From Holophagales bacterium UBA5704 (lineage in GTDB: Bacteria; Acidobacteriota; Thermoanaerobaculia; Multivoradales; UBA5704), in NCBI GenBank assembly GCA_002420005.1, contig DIHE01000012.1:50613-114372 (forward strand): a stretch of 63,760 nucleotides of DNA, given 5' to 3'. Positions 1-8,435 of this stretch are shown in pieces. Positions within the stretch are counted from its first letter, which is position 1. Each line of letters begins with the position of its first letter. A program made the position numbers and the translations under genes. The notes under the pieces are model-generated. The model saw only the letters and a program-made list of their open reading frames with translations, searched no databases and was not told where the DNA came from.

Positions 1-55
1 CGCCAGCGCTCCCAGGGGGCGCGAGGCGATACTCTGGGGCGCTGCCACTACAGTC

Positions 56-203
56 CTCGAACACCACGGTCGAGTCCACGAATACTGCGGTCGAGTCCTC
101 GACGACCGCGGTCGAGTCCTACAATACTGCGGTCGTTGCCAGGTCGACCGCCGGTCGAGTCCTCAAATACCGCAGTCGAGCCCTCGAATACCGCGGTCGA
201 GCT
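56..203. repeat. Degenerate 21-bp tandem repeat array (about 7 units)
   Basis: About seven head-to-tail units of 21 bp, each containing a variant of the core CGAATACYGCGGTCGAG. Units start near 56, 77, 98, 119, 141, 162 and 183; they differ at several positions each and have no spacers. The period is divisible by three, so it reads through as a 7-residue repeat on both strands, but there is no start signal or gene-like composition. It lies upstream of the TetR gene. Two other arrays of 20-21 bp occur in this window. Confidence 0.8.
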
Positions 204-237
204 GCCGACGACCGGCGCGGCTGCGCCCCCCACCCTC

Positions 238-268
238 TTGACACCCCACCCTCTCCCGGGTCACACTT
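238..268 (+). promoter_or_regulatory. Possible sigma-70 promoter of the tetR-hcr operon
   Basis: A perfect TTGACA hexamer lies at 238-243. Downstream the only -10 candidates are weak (CACACT at 262-267, spacing 18). The position just ahead of the TetR start is sensible, but the weak -10 keeps this tentative. Confidence 0.35.
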
Positions 269-284
269 TTGAACGATGGTTCAA
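269..284. promoter_or_regulatory. Perfect inverted repeat across the tetR start codon (candidate TetR operator)
   Basis: TTGAAC-GATG-GTTCAA is a perfect 6-bp inverted repeat with a 4-bp spacer whose centre contains the ATG of the regulator. TetR proteins usually bind short palindromes at their own promoter, so this is the best operator candidate for autoregulation and for control of the downstream reductase operon. That function is inference. Confidence 0.5.
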
Positions 285-965
285 CTCCGTGAGACCCAGC
301 GCGAAGGGCGCACATCCGAGAAGAAGCGGGAGATCCTGGAGGCGGCGTCGCGGGTGTTCCGGCGCCAGGGGCTCCATGCCACCGGGATGCGCGACATCGC
401 GGCGGAGCTGGACATGGCGGTCGGCAACCTCTACTACTACTTCCGCGACAAGGAAGATCTGCTCGCCTTCATTCAGCAGACCACCCTGTCCGGTCTGCGG
501 CGCCTCGCGGCGCGGATCGAAGGGCTCGATCTGCCGGCCGACGCCCGCCTCTGGCTGCTCCTCGCCGGCCATGTGGCCCTGCTCAACGAGGAGACGCCGG
601 GGTCTCTCGGCCATCTGGAGGTGGAGGCGCTCGGCGAGGAACGGCGGGGGCCGATCCAGGAGGGGCGCGACGCCTATGAGCGAACGTTTCGCCGGCTGAT
701 CGACGAAGGCGTCGCCGCCGGCGTGCTCCAGGCTCCCGACCCCAAGGTGGCGGCGCTCGCCCTCCTCGGTGCGGCGAACTGGAGCGTCAAGTGGTTCCGG
801 CCGGACGGCGGCAAGTCCGCCCGCGAGATCGGCCGCGACCTGGCGGACCTGCTGGTGCGCGGCCTGCTCGCCCCCCGGCGCGCGGGGAACGGTTTTGCCT
901 CTCCCTCTCTCGACCTGTTGACGGCTCTCCTGGAGCCGTCCATCCATCCAGGAGAAGAACCCTGA
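276..965 (+). CDS. TetR/AcrR family transcriptional regulator
   Basis: A 229-residue regulator. Residues about 15-60 form the TetR helix-turn-helix: an EILEAASRVF helix, then MRDIAAELDMAVGNLYYYF and the following KEDLL, the classic end of the TetR DNA-binding domain. The rest is the ligand-binding helical domain. Its stop shares one base with the start of the 2Fe-2S subunit gene, so it is the first gene of the reductase operon and very probably its local repressor. The inducer may be an aromatic acyl-CoA, by analogy with other aromatic-CoA operons; nothing in the sequence identifies it. The ATG at 276 sits inside a perfect palindrome that may be its own operator. Confidence 0.9.
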   Translation: MVQLRETQREGRTSEKKREILEAASRVFRRQGLHATGMRDIAAELDMAVGNLYYYFRDKEDLLAFIQQTTLSGLRRLAARIEGLDLPADARLWLLLAGHVALLNEETPGSLGHLEVEALGEERRGPIQEGRDAYERTFRRLIDEGVAAGVLQAPDPKVAALALLGAANWSVKWFRPDGGKSAREIGRDLADLLVRGLLAPRRAGNGFASPSLDLLTALLEPSIHPGEEP

Positions 966-1507
966 TGAGCGACGACCTCACCACGCTGCGCCTGCGGGTC
1001 AACGGCGAAACCCGGGCCGTGGTCTTCCCCACCCATCACACGCTCCTGGAGGTTCTGCGCGAGGAGCTCGCGCTGACCGGCACCAAGCACGGCTGTGAGC
1101 TCGGCGAGTGCGGCGCCTGTGCCGTGCTGGTCGACGGCCGGCCGGTCCTCTCCTGCCTGGCGCTCGCCGCCGAGATGGAGGGCCGGGAGATCGAGACCGT
1201 CGAAGGCCTCCAGATCGGCAACGAGCTGCACCCCTTGCAGGCCACCTTCGCCGACCTGAACGCCGCCCAGTGCGGCTACTGCACACCCGGCATCCTGATG
1301 ACCGCCAAGGCCCTCCTCGCCGAGAATCCCCGCCCGTCCGGGGACGAGATCCGCGAGGCCCTGGCCGGCAATCTCTGCCGGTGCACCGGGTATCACAAGA
1401 TCGTGGAAGCCGTGGATTGGGCGGCGGCCCGGATGCGGGGCGAGGAGGGGACGCCGCCGGCCGAGGTGTTCTACGGCAGCCCGGTCCCGGACGCCCCGCG
1501 GGTTTGA
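965..1507 (+). CDS. hcrC: 2Fe-2S subunit of a 4-hydroxybenzoyl-CoA reductase-like molybdoenzyme
   Basis: A 180-residue electron-transfer subunit of the xanthine oxidase family. Eight cysteines ligate two 2Fe-2S clusters: C44, C49, C52 and C64 (plant-ferredoxin type, in CELGECGACAV) and C103, C106, C138 and C140 (CGYCTPG and CRCTGY). The start at 965 was chosen because it overlaps the TetR stop by one base and gives the normal family length; the open frame continues further upstream but without homology. The Mo subunit follows 22 bases later and the FAD subunit after that, the gamma-alpha-beta set of HcrCAB. Family assignment is firm. The substrate is inferred from the FAD subunit. Confidence 0.88.
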   Translation: MSDDLTTLRLRVNGETRAVVFPTHHTLLEVLREELALTGTKHGCELGECGACAVLVDGRPVLSCLALAAEMEGREIETVEGLQIGNELHPLQATFADLNAAQCGYCTPGILMTAKALLAENPRPSGDEIREALAGNLCRCTGYHKIVEAVDWAAARMRGEEGTPPAEVFYGSPVPDAPRV

Positions 1508-1529
1508 CTTGGAGACCGAGGAGACGACC

Positions 1530-4118
1530 ATGGCCGAGCCCATCCGCAAGATCACTCCCGAAGAAGACCCCGCGCCGGAGCGGGAGCCCCGCCTGATCGG
1601 CAAACCCTTCCGCCGCGTGGACGGCCGCGCCAAGGTCACCGGCGCCACCCGCTTCGCCGACGATCTGTCCTTTCCACGCATGTGCTGGGTGCGCCTCGTC
1701 CGTTCGACGGTGCCGCATGCGGTGATCCGGAGCATCGACCTCGGCGAGGCCGAGAAGGTGCCGGGCGTCCTCGGCTTCCTCACCGGCAAGGACTTCCCGA
1801 TCCCGTTCGGCATCCTCCCCGTCTCCCAGGACGAGCATGCCCTCTGCCCCGACAAGGTCCGCTTCGTCGGAGACCCGGTGGTGGCCGTGGCCGCCACCAC
1901 CGAGGACGCGGCCTACGAGGCGGCCTGGAAGGTGAAAGTGGACTATGAGCCGTTGCCGACCATCGGCAGCGTCCAGGAAGCGCTCGACACCCCCGAGCCG
2001 CGCATCCACGACTATGGGGACGAGGGAAACCTCCACAAAGTCGTGTCCATGACCTTCGGCGCCGTCGAAGAGGGTTTCGCCGCGGCGGACGAGATCTTCG
2101 AAGACACCATCTGGTACGAGGGCAACACGCACCTCCCGATGGAGCAGCACAGCGCCGTGGCGGTGCCCGAGGACGACGACCGGGTCACCCTGTGGTCTTC
2201 CTCCCAGACCCCGCACTACGTCCACCGCGCGCTGACCAAGGTGCTGGGCCTCCCCGCCTCGCGCATCCGCGTCGTCGCCTGCTCCAACGGTGGCGGCTTC
2301 GGCGGCAAGAGCGATCCGTTCAATCACGAGATCGTCGTGGCGAAAATGGCTCTGAAGCTCGGCCGGCCGGTCAAGATCACCCTCACCCGCGAGGAGGTCT
2401 TCCTCTGCCACCGCGGGCGCCATCCCGTGCTGATGAGCGTCAAGACCGGCATCAAGCGCGAGAGCGACGGCCGCGTGTCGATCACCGCCCAGCGCCTGCA
2501 GACGGCGCTCGACGGCGGCGCCTACGGCAGCTATGGCGTCGCCTCGACCTACTACACGGGCGCGCTTCAGACCGTGACCTACAAGATGCCGGCCTACGAG
2601 TTCCAAGGCGTGCGCGCGTTCACCAACAAGCCGCCGTGCGGCCCCAAGCGCGGCCACGGCACGCCGCAGCCGCGCTTCGCCTTCGAGGTCCATCTCGACA
2701 AGATCGCAGCGAAAACCGGCCTCAATCCGGCCGACCTGCGCCTCGGCATGCTCGCCGAGCCGGACACGGTGACCGCGAACTGGCTGCGCGTCGGCACCAT
2801 GGGGCTCGGCAAATGCATCGAGGCCGTGGTCGCCGGCAGCGGCTTCCGCGAGCGCTGGGGGAAGCTCCCGCCGGGCCGCGGCCTCGGCCTCGCCTGCGGC
2901 TCGTATCTGTGCGGCGCCGGCTTGCCGATCTATTGGAATCACATGCCGCAATCGGGCGTGATGATCAAGCTCGACCGCTCGGGCGGCGTCGCGGTGTTCT
3001 GCGGCCAGGCCGAGATCGGCCAGGGATCGGACTCGGTGCTCGCCGCGATCGTCGCCGAGATCCTCGGGGTCTCGCTCAGCGACATCCGCCTCTGCGTGGC
3101 CGATACCGATCTCACGCCGGTCGATCTCGGCAGCTATTCGTCGCGCGTCACCCTGATGATGGGCAACGCGGCCGTCCAGGCGGCGGAGCGGGCGCGCGAG
3201 CAGATCGCCCAGGCGGTCGGCCAGCAGCTCGAGATTCCGTCCGGCCGCCTGGTCTTCGCCGATGGCCGGGTGTTCGACGCAACCGATCCGGACACCGGGC
3301 TCTCCTTCCAGGACGCGGTGATCGCCACCGAGGCGCGCTTCGGCACCCTCGCCACCACCGGCAGCTACATCCCGCCGCGCTCGCCGGGCAAATACCGCGG
3401 CGCCGGCGTCGGCCCCTCCCCCGCCTATTCCTATTCGGCGGCGGTGATCGAGGTCGAGGTCGACCCCGCGACCGGCCTGTGGAACCCGCTCCACGTCTGG
3501 ATCGCGCACGACATCGGGAAATCGATCAATCCGGTGCTGGTGATGGGCCAGGTGGAAGGTGGCGTGTACATGGGGCTGGGCGAGGTGATGATGGAGGAGT
3601 CGGCGTTCCGCCGCCTGCCGCGTCACCTTTCGAATGCCCTGGTGCACAAGTTCCCCTCGATGCTCGAATACAAGAGCCCCTCGTTTGCCGACATGCCACC
3701 GGTGACCACCTATCTGATCGAAGATCCGGACCCGCAAGGACCGTTCGGCGCCAAGGAGGTGGGCCAGGGTCCGCTCCTGCCGGTGATGCCCGCGGTGGCC
3801 AATGCGATCTACGATGCGGTGGGCGTGCGCATCGACCAGAGCCCGATCCATCCGCACATGGTGCTCAAGGCGTTGCAGGCGAAGGCCAAGGGCGACGAGG
3901 CGCGCTTCGGTCCCAAGGCGTTCCCGGAGGTCGACTTCGGCGAGACCCTGCTGGTGCCCACGCCGGCCCAGGGGGGCGACGGCAAGGCGATCAACGACTT
4001 CAAGGACAAGCTGCGCAGCGGCATGCGCTCCGCCTCCGGCACCATGATGAGCCGGGAGGAGGCGCTGCGGAACAAAAAGGTTTCCGTGCTGACCACCGAG
4101 CTGAAAGGAGCGCGCTGA
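1530..4118 (+). CDS. hcrA: Molybdenum-cofactor subunit of a 4-hydroxybenzoyl-CoA reductase-like enzyme
   Basis: An 862-residue catalytic subunit of the xanthine dehydrogenase family. The N-terminal ald/xan_dh_C hammerhead region (about residues 20-130) contains RVDGRAKVTGATRFADD. Molybdopterin-binding motifs follow: GGGFGGKSDP, then QAEIGQGSDS, and the active-site glutamate in GAKEVGQG near the C-terminus. The start is taken at the ATG at 1530 behind GAGGAG; an in-frame TTG at 1509 lacks that support. The stop overlaps the FAD subunit start (TGATG). Enzymes of this set reductively dehydroxylate 4-hydroxybenzoyl-CoA to benzoyl-CoA in anaerobic aromatic degradation. This protein could instead act on a related acyl-CoA or heterocycle. 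The substrate is not determined by the sequence. Confidence 0.88.
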   Translation: MAEPIRKITPEEDPAPEREPRLIGKPFRRVDGRAKVTGATRFADDLSFPRMCWVRLVRSTVPHAVIRSIDLGEAEKVPGVLGFLTGKDFPIPFGILPVSQDEHALCPDKVRFVGDPVVAVAATTEDAAYEAAWKVKVDYEPLPTIGSVQEALDTPEPRIHDYGDEGNLHKVVSMTFGAVEEGFAAADEIFEDTIWYEGNTHLPMEQHSAVAVPEDDDRVTLWSSSQTPHYVHRALTKVLGLPASRIRVVACSNGGGFGGKSDPFNHEIVVAKMALKLGRPVKITLTREEVFLCHRGRHPVLMSVKTGIKRESDGRVSITAQRLQTALDGGAYGSYGVASTYYTGALQTVTYKMPAYEFQGVRAFTNKPPCGPKRGHGTPQPRFAFEVHLDKIAAKTGLNPADLRLGMLAEPDTVTANWLRVGTMGLGKCIEAVVAGSGFRERWGKLPPGRGLGLACGSYLCGAGLPIYWNHMPQSGVMIKLDRSGGVAVFCGQAEIGQGSDSVLAAIVAEILGVSLSDIRLCVADTDLTPVDLGSYSSRVTLMMGNAAVQAAERAREQIAQAVGQQLEIPSGRLVFADGRVFDATDPDTGLSFQDAVIATEARFGTLATTGSYIPPRSPGKYRGAGVGPSPAYSYSAAVIEVEVDPATGLWNPLHVWIAHDIGKSINPVLVMGQVEGGVYMGLGEVMMEESAFRRLPRHLSNALVHKFPSMLEYKSPSFADMPPVTTYLIEDPDPQGPFGAKEVGQGPLLPVMPAVANAIYDAVGVRIDQSPIHPHMVLKALQAKAKGDEARFGPKAFPEVDFGETLLVPTPAQGGDGKAINDFKDKLRSGMRSASGTMMSREEALRNKKVSVLTTELKGAR

Positions 4119-5149
4119 TGTTGCGGTTGCCCGCCTTCCGATTCCTGCAGCCGAAGACCCTCGGCGAGGCCGCCGCGATGCTCGCGGGTGAGCCGGAGGC
4201 CCGCCTCGTCGCCGGGGGGACGGACCTCTGGCCGAACCTGAAGCGCCGGCACCAGAAGGCGCAGACGGTGGTGAGCCTGATGCGCCTCCCCGAGCTGCGC
4301 GGCCTCCACGTCAACGGCGGGCTGCGCCTCGGCGCCACCGCGCTCCTCGCCGACATCGAGACCGACACACAGGTGCGCGCCCGCTGGCCGTCCCTGGCCA
4401 CCGCCATCGCCTCGATCTCGTCGCCGCCGCTGCGCAACATGGGGACGATCGGCGGCAACGTCTGCGTCGACACCCGGTGCACCTACTACAACCAGACCGA
4501 GGACTGGCGCCGTTCGATCGGCTATTGCCTGAAGGCGGAGGGCTCGACCTGCTGGGTCGCCACCAGCTCCCCCACCTGCCTCGCCCACACCGCCTCGGAC
4601 TCGGCACCGATGCTCTGCGCCCTGGGAGCGCAGGCGCGGCTGGTCGCGCCCGACGGCGAGCGCGAGATCCCCCTCGAACAGCTCTACCAGGACGACGGCA
4701 TCCAATATCTGGCCAAGCGGTCGGACGAGATCCTCACCGACCTCCTCGTCCCGGGCGAAGCCGACGCCGCGCATTGCCGCTCCGCCTTCTGGAAGCTGCG
4801 CCGCCGCGGCACGATCGACTTCGCGGTCCTCTCCGCCGCCGTGGCCCTGTGGACCGATCCGTCCGGAGAGGTCACCCGGGCCCGCATCTACCTGGGAGCC
4901 GTCGGCTCGCAGCCGGTGGCCGCCACGGACGCCGCACAGTTCCTGATCGGCAAGCCGCTCACCGCGGAAACCCTCGCCGAAGCCGCCCGGCTCGCCCGCA
5001 AACCCGCCTATCCGATGGACAACACGGACTTCCAGGCCCAGTGGCGCGGCACGATGGTGGTCCAGTACACCGAAGCCGCGCTGCGCGAAGCCGCGGGGCT
5101 GCCGGTGGAGCGGTTGGCACCGCGGCATCTGCCGGTGGTGGCGGGCTGA
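4118..5149 (+). CDS. hcrB: FAD and 4Fe-4S subunit of a 4-hydroxybenzoyl-CoA reductase-like enzyme
   Basis: A 343-residue FAD-binding subunit. FAD motifs are VAGGTDLWPN (about 31-40) and RNMGTIGGN (106-114). An insertion after the second motif carries C121, C137, C145 and C154 in the pattern RCTYYNQ, GYCLK, TCWVA and PTCLA. This matches, shifted by one residue, the loop that binds an extra 4Fe-4S cluster in Thauera HcrB and that ordinary xanthine dehydrogenases lack. It is the main reason for naming the operon hcr-like. The RBS AAAGGAG ends 7 bases before the ATG. The low-potential cluster is known in HcrB to carry electrons towards the flavin for reductive chemistry. Confidence 0.88.
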   Translation: MLRLPAFRFLQPKTLGEAAAMLAGEPEARLVAGGTDLWPNLKRRHQKAQTVVSLMRLPELRGLHVNGGLRLGATALLADIETDTQVRARWPSLATAIASISSPPLRNMGTIGGNVCVDTRCTYYNQTEDWRRSIGYCLKAEGSTCWVATSSPTCLAHTASDSAPMLCALGAQARLVAPDGEREIPLEQLYQDDGIQYLAKRSDEILTDLLVPGEADAAHCRSAFWKLRRRGTIDFAVLSAAVALWTDPSGEVTRARIYLGAVGSQPVAATDAAQFLIGKPLTAETLAEAARLARKPAYPMDNTDFQAQWRGTMVVQYTEAALREAAGLPVERLAPRHLPVVAG

Positions 5150-5307
5150 GCCGGCCGGGGAGCCGCCGCCGGCTTGGACGGCCGGGAAGCCGTAACCGTA
5201 GAAGAGACGAGGACTGAAAAACGAGCTCCGTCCGACGGCTTGGATGGGTGGTGAGAGGGGACACCTCCGGCCGAGATCTTCTACGGTTCCCCCTCCCGGA
5301 GGACACA

Positions 5308-6057
5308 ATGACCCGATCCACGAAGCTCCGTGGGACCTGGGTGGCCGCTCTGCTCTTGAGCGCCGCCTTCTCCCATCCGGTGGCCGCTCAAACACCCGCC
5401 ATCCAAGGTACGTTCGTCGAGCCGCCCCGGCCGACCACGGCCGACGAGGTCACCTTGGTGGTCTATGGCCGTCAGAGCCCTGACTGCCGGTTCACCCTGG
5501 GCTCGCCCTCCTTCTTCCCGGACATTCTTCACTTCCAACTCCAGGCCTCGAGAGCGGCCTGCGATTCTCCGGCCACTGAGCCGTTCGAGACCCGTGTCCC
5601 GCTCGGCCGGCTCGCGGCCGGCGACTATCAGGTTGGCTTCCAGGTCGGCTCTCAACCGCTGTTCTGGTACGAAATGTTCGCCGTGCATCCGACCAGCCGA
5701 TCGGCGCGGCTGCACGACGAGCTCTTCCACGTCGACGTCGAGTGGCGCAACCCCGCGAACGGCAATCTGGTCCACGCCACCGCCTTGCCGCTGACCGACG
5801 AGTCCGCCGCGTTCTGGTTCTTCGGCCCGGACAACGTCGAGGTCACCGTCAAGGTCCTCGACGGCCGGCCGGTCAACGGCCATTGGTGGGTGTTCCTGGC
5901 CAGCATGACCGATCTGGAGCTGACCGTCACCGTGCTCGAAAACCTGGACGACTGCCTGCGCCTTCCCTCGGTGCCGCCGTCCTGCCCGACCCGCACCTAT
6001 CGGCAGACGGCCGGGGCCAACCGCAATCTCATCGATGTCCAGGCGTTCGCCGAGTGA
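5308..6057 (+). CDS. Secreted protein of unknown function, GHWWVF family (first paralogue)
   Basis: A 249-residue protein with a signal peptide (residues 1-27, ending HPVAAQ). There is no recognisable enzyme motif. The C-terminal third contains FWFFGPDNVEVTVKVLDG followed by NGHWWVFLASMTD, then a cysteine-containing tail ending NRNLIDVQAF. The same blocks recur in the next gene. Beta-rich secreted proteins ending in this block are, to my recollection, common in Acidobacteriota. The ATG at 5308 follows GGAGGACACA. The next gene starts 14 bases after the stop, so the two are probably co-transcribed. Function unknown. Confidence 0.8.
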   Translation: MTRSTKLRGTWVAALLLSAAFSHPVAAQTPAIQGTFVEPPRPTTADEVTLVVYGRQSPDCRFTLGSPSFFPDILHFQLQASRAACDSPATEPFETRVPLGRLAAGDYQVGFQVGSQPLFWYEMFAVHPTSRSARLHDELFHVDVEWRNPANGNLVHATALPLTDESAAFWFFGPDNVEVTVKVLDGRPVNGHWWVFLASMTDLELTVTVLENLDDCLRLPSVPPSCPTRTYRQTAGANRNLIDVQAFAE

Positions 6058-6071
6058 AAGGAAGGAGAGCC

Positions 6072-6791
6072 ATGAAATCACGCATCGCCACCCCTGTGCT
6101 CGCGCTGTCCTTCCTCCTCTGCGCCTCCGCCGCGGGCGCCCGCTACGCGCCGTCTCTCGCCGTGGAGCCGCGCGACCCGTCCTCGCTCACTCCCTTGCGG
6201 ATCGAGGTCGGCGTCTACTCGACCGATGACCCGCAGATCCGCTTCGACGGCATCGTCGGCAATCGGCTCGTCTTCTCCGCGGACCTGATCCCCCTCCCTC
6301 CCGGCCTGCCGCTTCCGCCGGAGAGCCTCTATACCCTGACCACCGAGGTTCCTCCCTTGGCCGCGGGGACGTATCGTGTGATCTTCAGCTACCGCGACGG
6401 CGACGACTTCTTCATCCAGCGCTCCTTTCGGGTCCACGCTCCCACGCCCGGCCTGGTGTTCGAGCAGGCGGACGGCTGGACGACCAGCGTGGGCATCGAC
6501 TGGAAGCTCCGCTCCGGGCAGACCGGCTCCGCCAACGGCGTCGCGCTGACGGACGAATCCGGCTATTTCTGGTTCTTCGCGCCGGACAACGCCGAGGTGA
6601 CCCTCAAGGTGCTCGACGGCCGCGCGTTCAACGGCCACTGGTGGGTGTTTCTCGCCAGCATGACGGACGTGGAATTCACCGCCACGGTGAACCGCTGCCC
6701 ACCGCCTCCGATCGGTGCCCCCTGCGTCTCCAAGACCTACCGCAGCCCGCAGGGGATCAACCGCAACTTCCTCGATACGCTCGCCTTCTAG
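6072..6791 (+). CDS. Secreted protein of unknown function, GHWWVF family (second paralogue)
   Basis: A 239-residue protein with a signal peptide (residues 1-23, ending SAAGAR). The middle is an Ig-like beta region (PPLAAGTYRVIFSYRDGDD). The C-terminus repeats the neighbour's architecture: FWFFAPDNAEVTLKVLDG, NGHWWVFLASMTD, a short cysteine stretch and NRNFLDTLAF. The RBS AAGGAGAGCC precedes ATG 6072. The pair looks like a tandem duplication with divergence in the N-terminal half. Presumably periplasmic or extracellular. No function can be assigned. Confidence 0.8.
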   Translation: MKSRIATPVLALSFLLCASAAGARYAPSLAVEPRDPSSLTPLRIEVGVYSTDDPQIRFDGIVGNRLVFSADLIPLPPGLPLPPESLYTLTTEVPPLAAGTYRVIFSYRDGDDFFIQRSFRVHAPTPGLVFEQADGWTTSVGIDWKLRSGQTGSANGVALTDESGYFWFFAPDNAEVTLKVLDGRAFNGHWWVFLASMTDVEFTATVNRCPPPPIGAPCVSKTYRSPQGINRNFLDTLAF

Positions 6792-6848
6792 GAAAGCGGG
6801 TGGAAGCCCGCAGGGGCTCAGCGCCCACCCATCGCACCCGACTCCAGA

Positions 6849-6910
6849 CACGGGGGGGTAGGGCAACCCTTGGGGTTGCCCTCGTTCTCGCCACCGAGGG
6901 TCCCCCCGTG
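6849..6910. repeat. Nested palindromic intergenic element
   Basis: An outer stem (CACGGGGGG at 6849-6857 with CCCCCCGTG at 6902-6910) encloses an inner perfect stem (GGGCAACCC at 6861-6869, loop TTG, GGGTTGCCC at 6873-6881). The inner hairpin resembles the widespread intergenic repeat in which a short palindrome in GTAGGG...CCCTCG context is scattered through genomes. It follows the GHWWVF pair and may also terminate that transcript, although there is no T-run. Confidence 0.6.
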
Positions 6911-6991
6911 GCCGCAAAACGGAGGATGCCGCGGTGACCTCGGCGGCGATCTTGCCGGCGTGGTCTCCGCGCATCGACTCCCGTCTCGCCC

Positions 6992-6997
6992 TATAAT
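6992..6997 (+). promoter_or_regulatory. Consensus TATAAT -10 element ahead of the sigma factor gene
   Basis: A perfect TATAAT lies 39 bases before the chosen start of the sigma factor gene, a rare AT-rich stretch in this DNA. No acceptable -35 hexamer stands 16-18 bases upstream. The TGTCAG-N17-CGAAG element found before three downstream genes is absent here, so the sigma gene seems to use the housekeeping holoenzyme rather than to autoregulate. Confidence 0.4.
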
Positions 6998-7035
6998 CAC
7001 CAGCAACCTCGAAAGTGCGGCCGACGGAGGGCGAG

Positions 7036-7677
7036 GTGAACCAGGACGACGTGCAGCGGGCGCTGGCCGGTGAGGAGCCGGCGCTCACCCGGATGGTACA
7101 GACGCTGACCCCGGTCATCCAGAGCCGGGTGGCCCGCGGCCTCCTCCTGCGGCGCACCGGGACGGCGGCCGGGCGCAACGTCCGGCAAGAGGTCGAGGAC
7201 CTCACCCAGGACATTCTCCTGCTCCTCTTCGCCGACGGCGGCAAGGTGCTGCGGAGCTGGCAGCCGGAGCGCGGATTGAGCCTGGTCAACTTCGCGGGGC
7301 TGGTGGCGGAACGACAAACCGCGTCGATCCTGCGCAGCGGCAAGCGCAGCCCGTGGAAGGAGGACCCCACGCTTCCTGAAGACTTCGAGCAGGCCGCCGT
7401 GGACGGAGGACCCGAGGAGATCGCCATCTCGCGCGACCGGGTGCAGCACCTCCTGCACCGCCTCTCCGAAGAGCTGAGCCCGCTCGGCCGGCACTTGTTC
7501 GACCTCCTGTTCCTCCGCGACCTGCCGGTGGACGAGGTGGTCCGCCGGAGCGCGATGAGCCCCGACGCGGTCTATGCCTGGAGAAGCCGGCTACGCCGCC
7601 TGGCCCGCCGGCTGCTCGACGAGCCGTCAGAAATCCACCTCGCCCCGCGAACACCTGGGAGGGACAGCCGACCATGA
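7036..7677 (+). CDS. ECF-like RNA polymerase sigma factor
   Basis: A 213-residue sigma-70-type factor with only regions 2 and 4. Region 2 includes VEDLTQDILLLLFADGGKVLRSWQ (written here in part; about residues 55-80) and VNFAGLVAERQTASILR. Region 4 (about 140-200) ends with a helix-turn-helix around VRRSAMSPDAVYAWRSRLRR. A GTG at 7036 is preferred because it follows GGAGGGCGAG; an upstream GTG at 7015 is possible. The stop overlaps the following gene by 4 bases (ATGA), the usual arrangement with a cognate anti-sigma. It is likely to drive the TGTCAG-N17-CGAAG promoters at 11080, 13252 and 15659; that link is inference from position and shared geometry. Confidence 0.85.
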   Translation: MNQDDVQRALAGEEPALTRMVQTLTPVIQSRVARGLLLRRTGTAAGRNVRQEVEDLTQDILLLLFADGGKVLRSWQPERGLSLVNFAGLVAERQTASILRSGKRSPWKEDPTLPEDFEQAAVDGGPEEIAISRDRVQHLLHRLSEELSPLGRHLFDLLFLRDLPVDEVVRRSAMSPDAVYAWRSRLRRLARRLLDEPSEIHLAPRTPGRDSRP

Positions 7678-8435
7678 GCGAAGACCTTTGGCAGAAAGAG
7701 CTGGCCCGGGTGAGCCGCGAACAAGAGGAGGAGGACATGCGCCGGCTCGACGAGCGCTGGGACCGTCTGAGCGAAGGCACGCTCACCGCAGAGGAGGAAG
7801 CCGAGCTGCGCGCCCTCGCCTCGACCTCCGAGGACGCCGCCCGGGCCTGGGAGGCGTTCCGGCCCCTGGGAGCCGATTTCCAGGCCCGCGTCGTGCAAAA
7901 GATCCGCGAGAAAAAGTCCGGGAAGGTGCTGCCGTGGCGCCGCACCCTCGTCACCTTGGGCCTGGGCTCCTCGGTGGCGGCGGCTGCGCTCCTGGTGGTC
8001 GTCCTGCTGCCGGCGCCCCTCCCCGACTACGCCCCGGCCGAGGTCTCGGGTGGCACCAGCGTCTGGCGCGGCGAAGACACCGCAGCGGCCCGGGTCCCGG
8101 TGCTCGCGCCGGGCGACCGCTTCCGCGTGGGCCTGCGCCCCGCCACCGAGAATCCGGTACAGCCGCTGGCGGCCGAGTGTTTCCTCCTCCGGGGCCAGGA
8201 GCTCTACCGCCTCGCGATCACGAGCGCGATCGATCCGGGAGGAGCGGTGCGGGTGGAGGGCACGATCGGCGACGGTGTCCCCCCGGGCGCCTGGACGCTG
8301 TGGTCCGTGGTCGGCCGGAGCGGCAGGCTGCCGGACCCGGAGGCGTTGCGCTCCTCCTCCGGGAAGGTGCGCAAACGGGATTGGGTCGCGATCGCCACCG
8401 AGATCCGGATTCAACCGCGGCCGGCGGAGGGATGA
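7674..8435 (+). CDS. Candidate single-pass membrane anti-sigma factor
   Basis: A 253-residue protein. Residues 1-90 are charged and helical and include LSEGTLTAEEEAELRALA, like the anti-sigma helix-loop found after other ECF factors but without zinc ligands. Residues 91-113 form one membrane segment (LGLGSSVAAAALLVVVLL). Residues 114-253 are predicted outside the membrane and look beta-rich. It overlaps the sigma gene by 4 bases and the CHAT gene by 4 bases. Gene order, size and topology suggest an anti-sigma factor whose outer domain faces the downstream lipoprotein protease. There is no direct sequence signature proving sigma binding. Confidence 0.6.
   Translation: MSEDLWQKELARVSREQEEEDMRRLDERWDRLSEGTLTAEEEAELRALASTSEDAARAWEAFRPLGADFQARVVQKIREKKSGKVLPWRRTLVTLGLGSSVAAAALLVVVLLPAPLPDYAPAEVSGGTSVWRGEDTAAARVPVLAPGDRFRVGLRPATENPVQPLAAECFLLRGQELYRLAITSAIDPGGAVRVEGTIGDGVPPGAWTLWSVVGRSGRLPDPEALRSSSGKVRKRDWVAIATEIRIQPRPAEG

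Noticed and set aside
2192..4117. Long open upstream extension of the FAD subunit
   Set aside because: The frame is open but it is the Mo subunit gene read in another frame; the ATG at 4118 with AAAGGAG is the true start.
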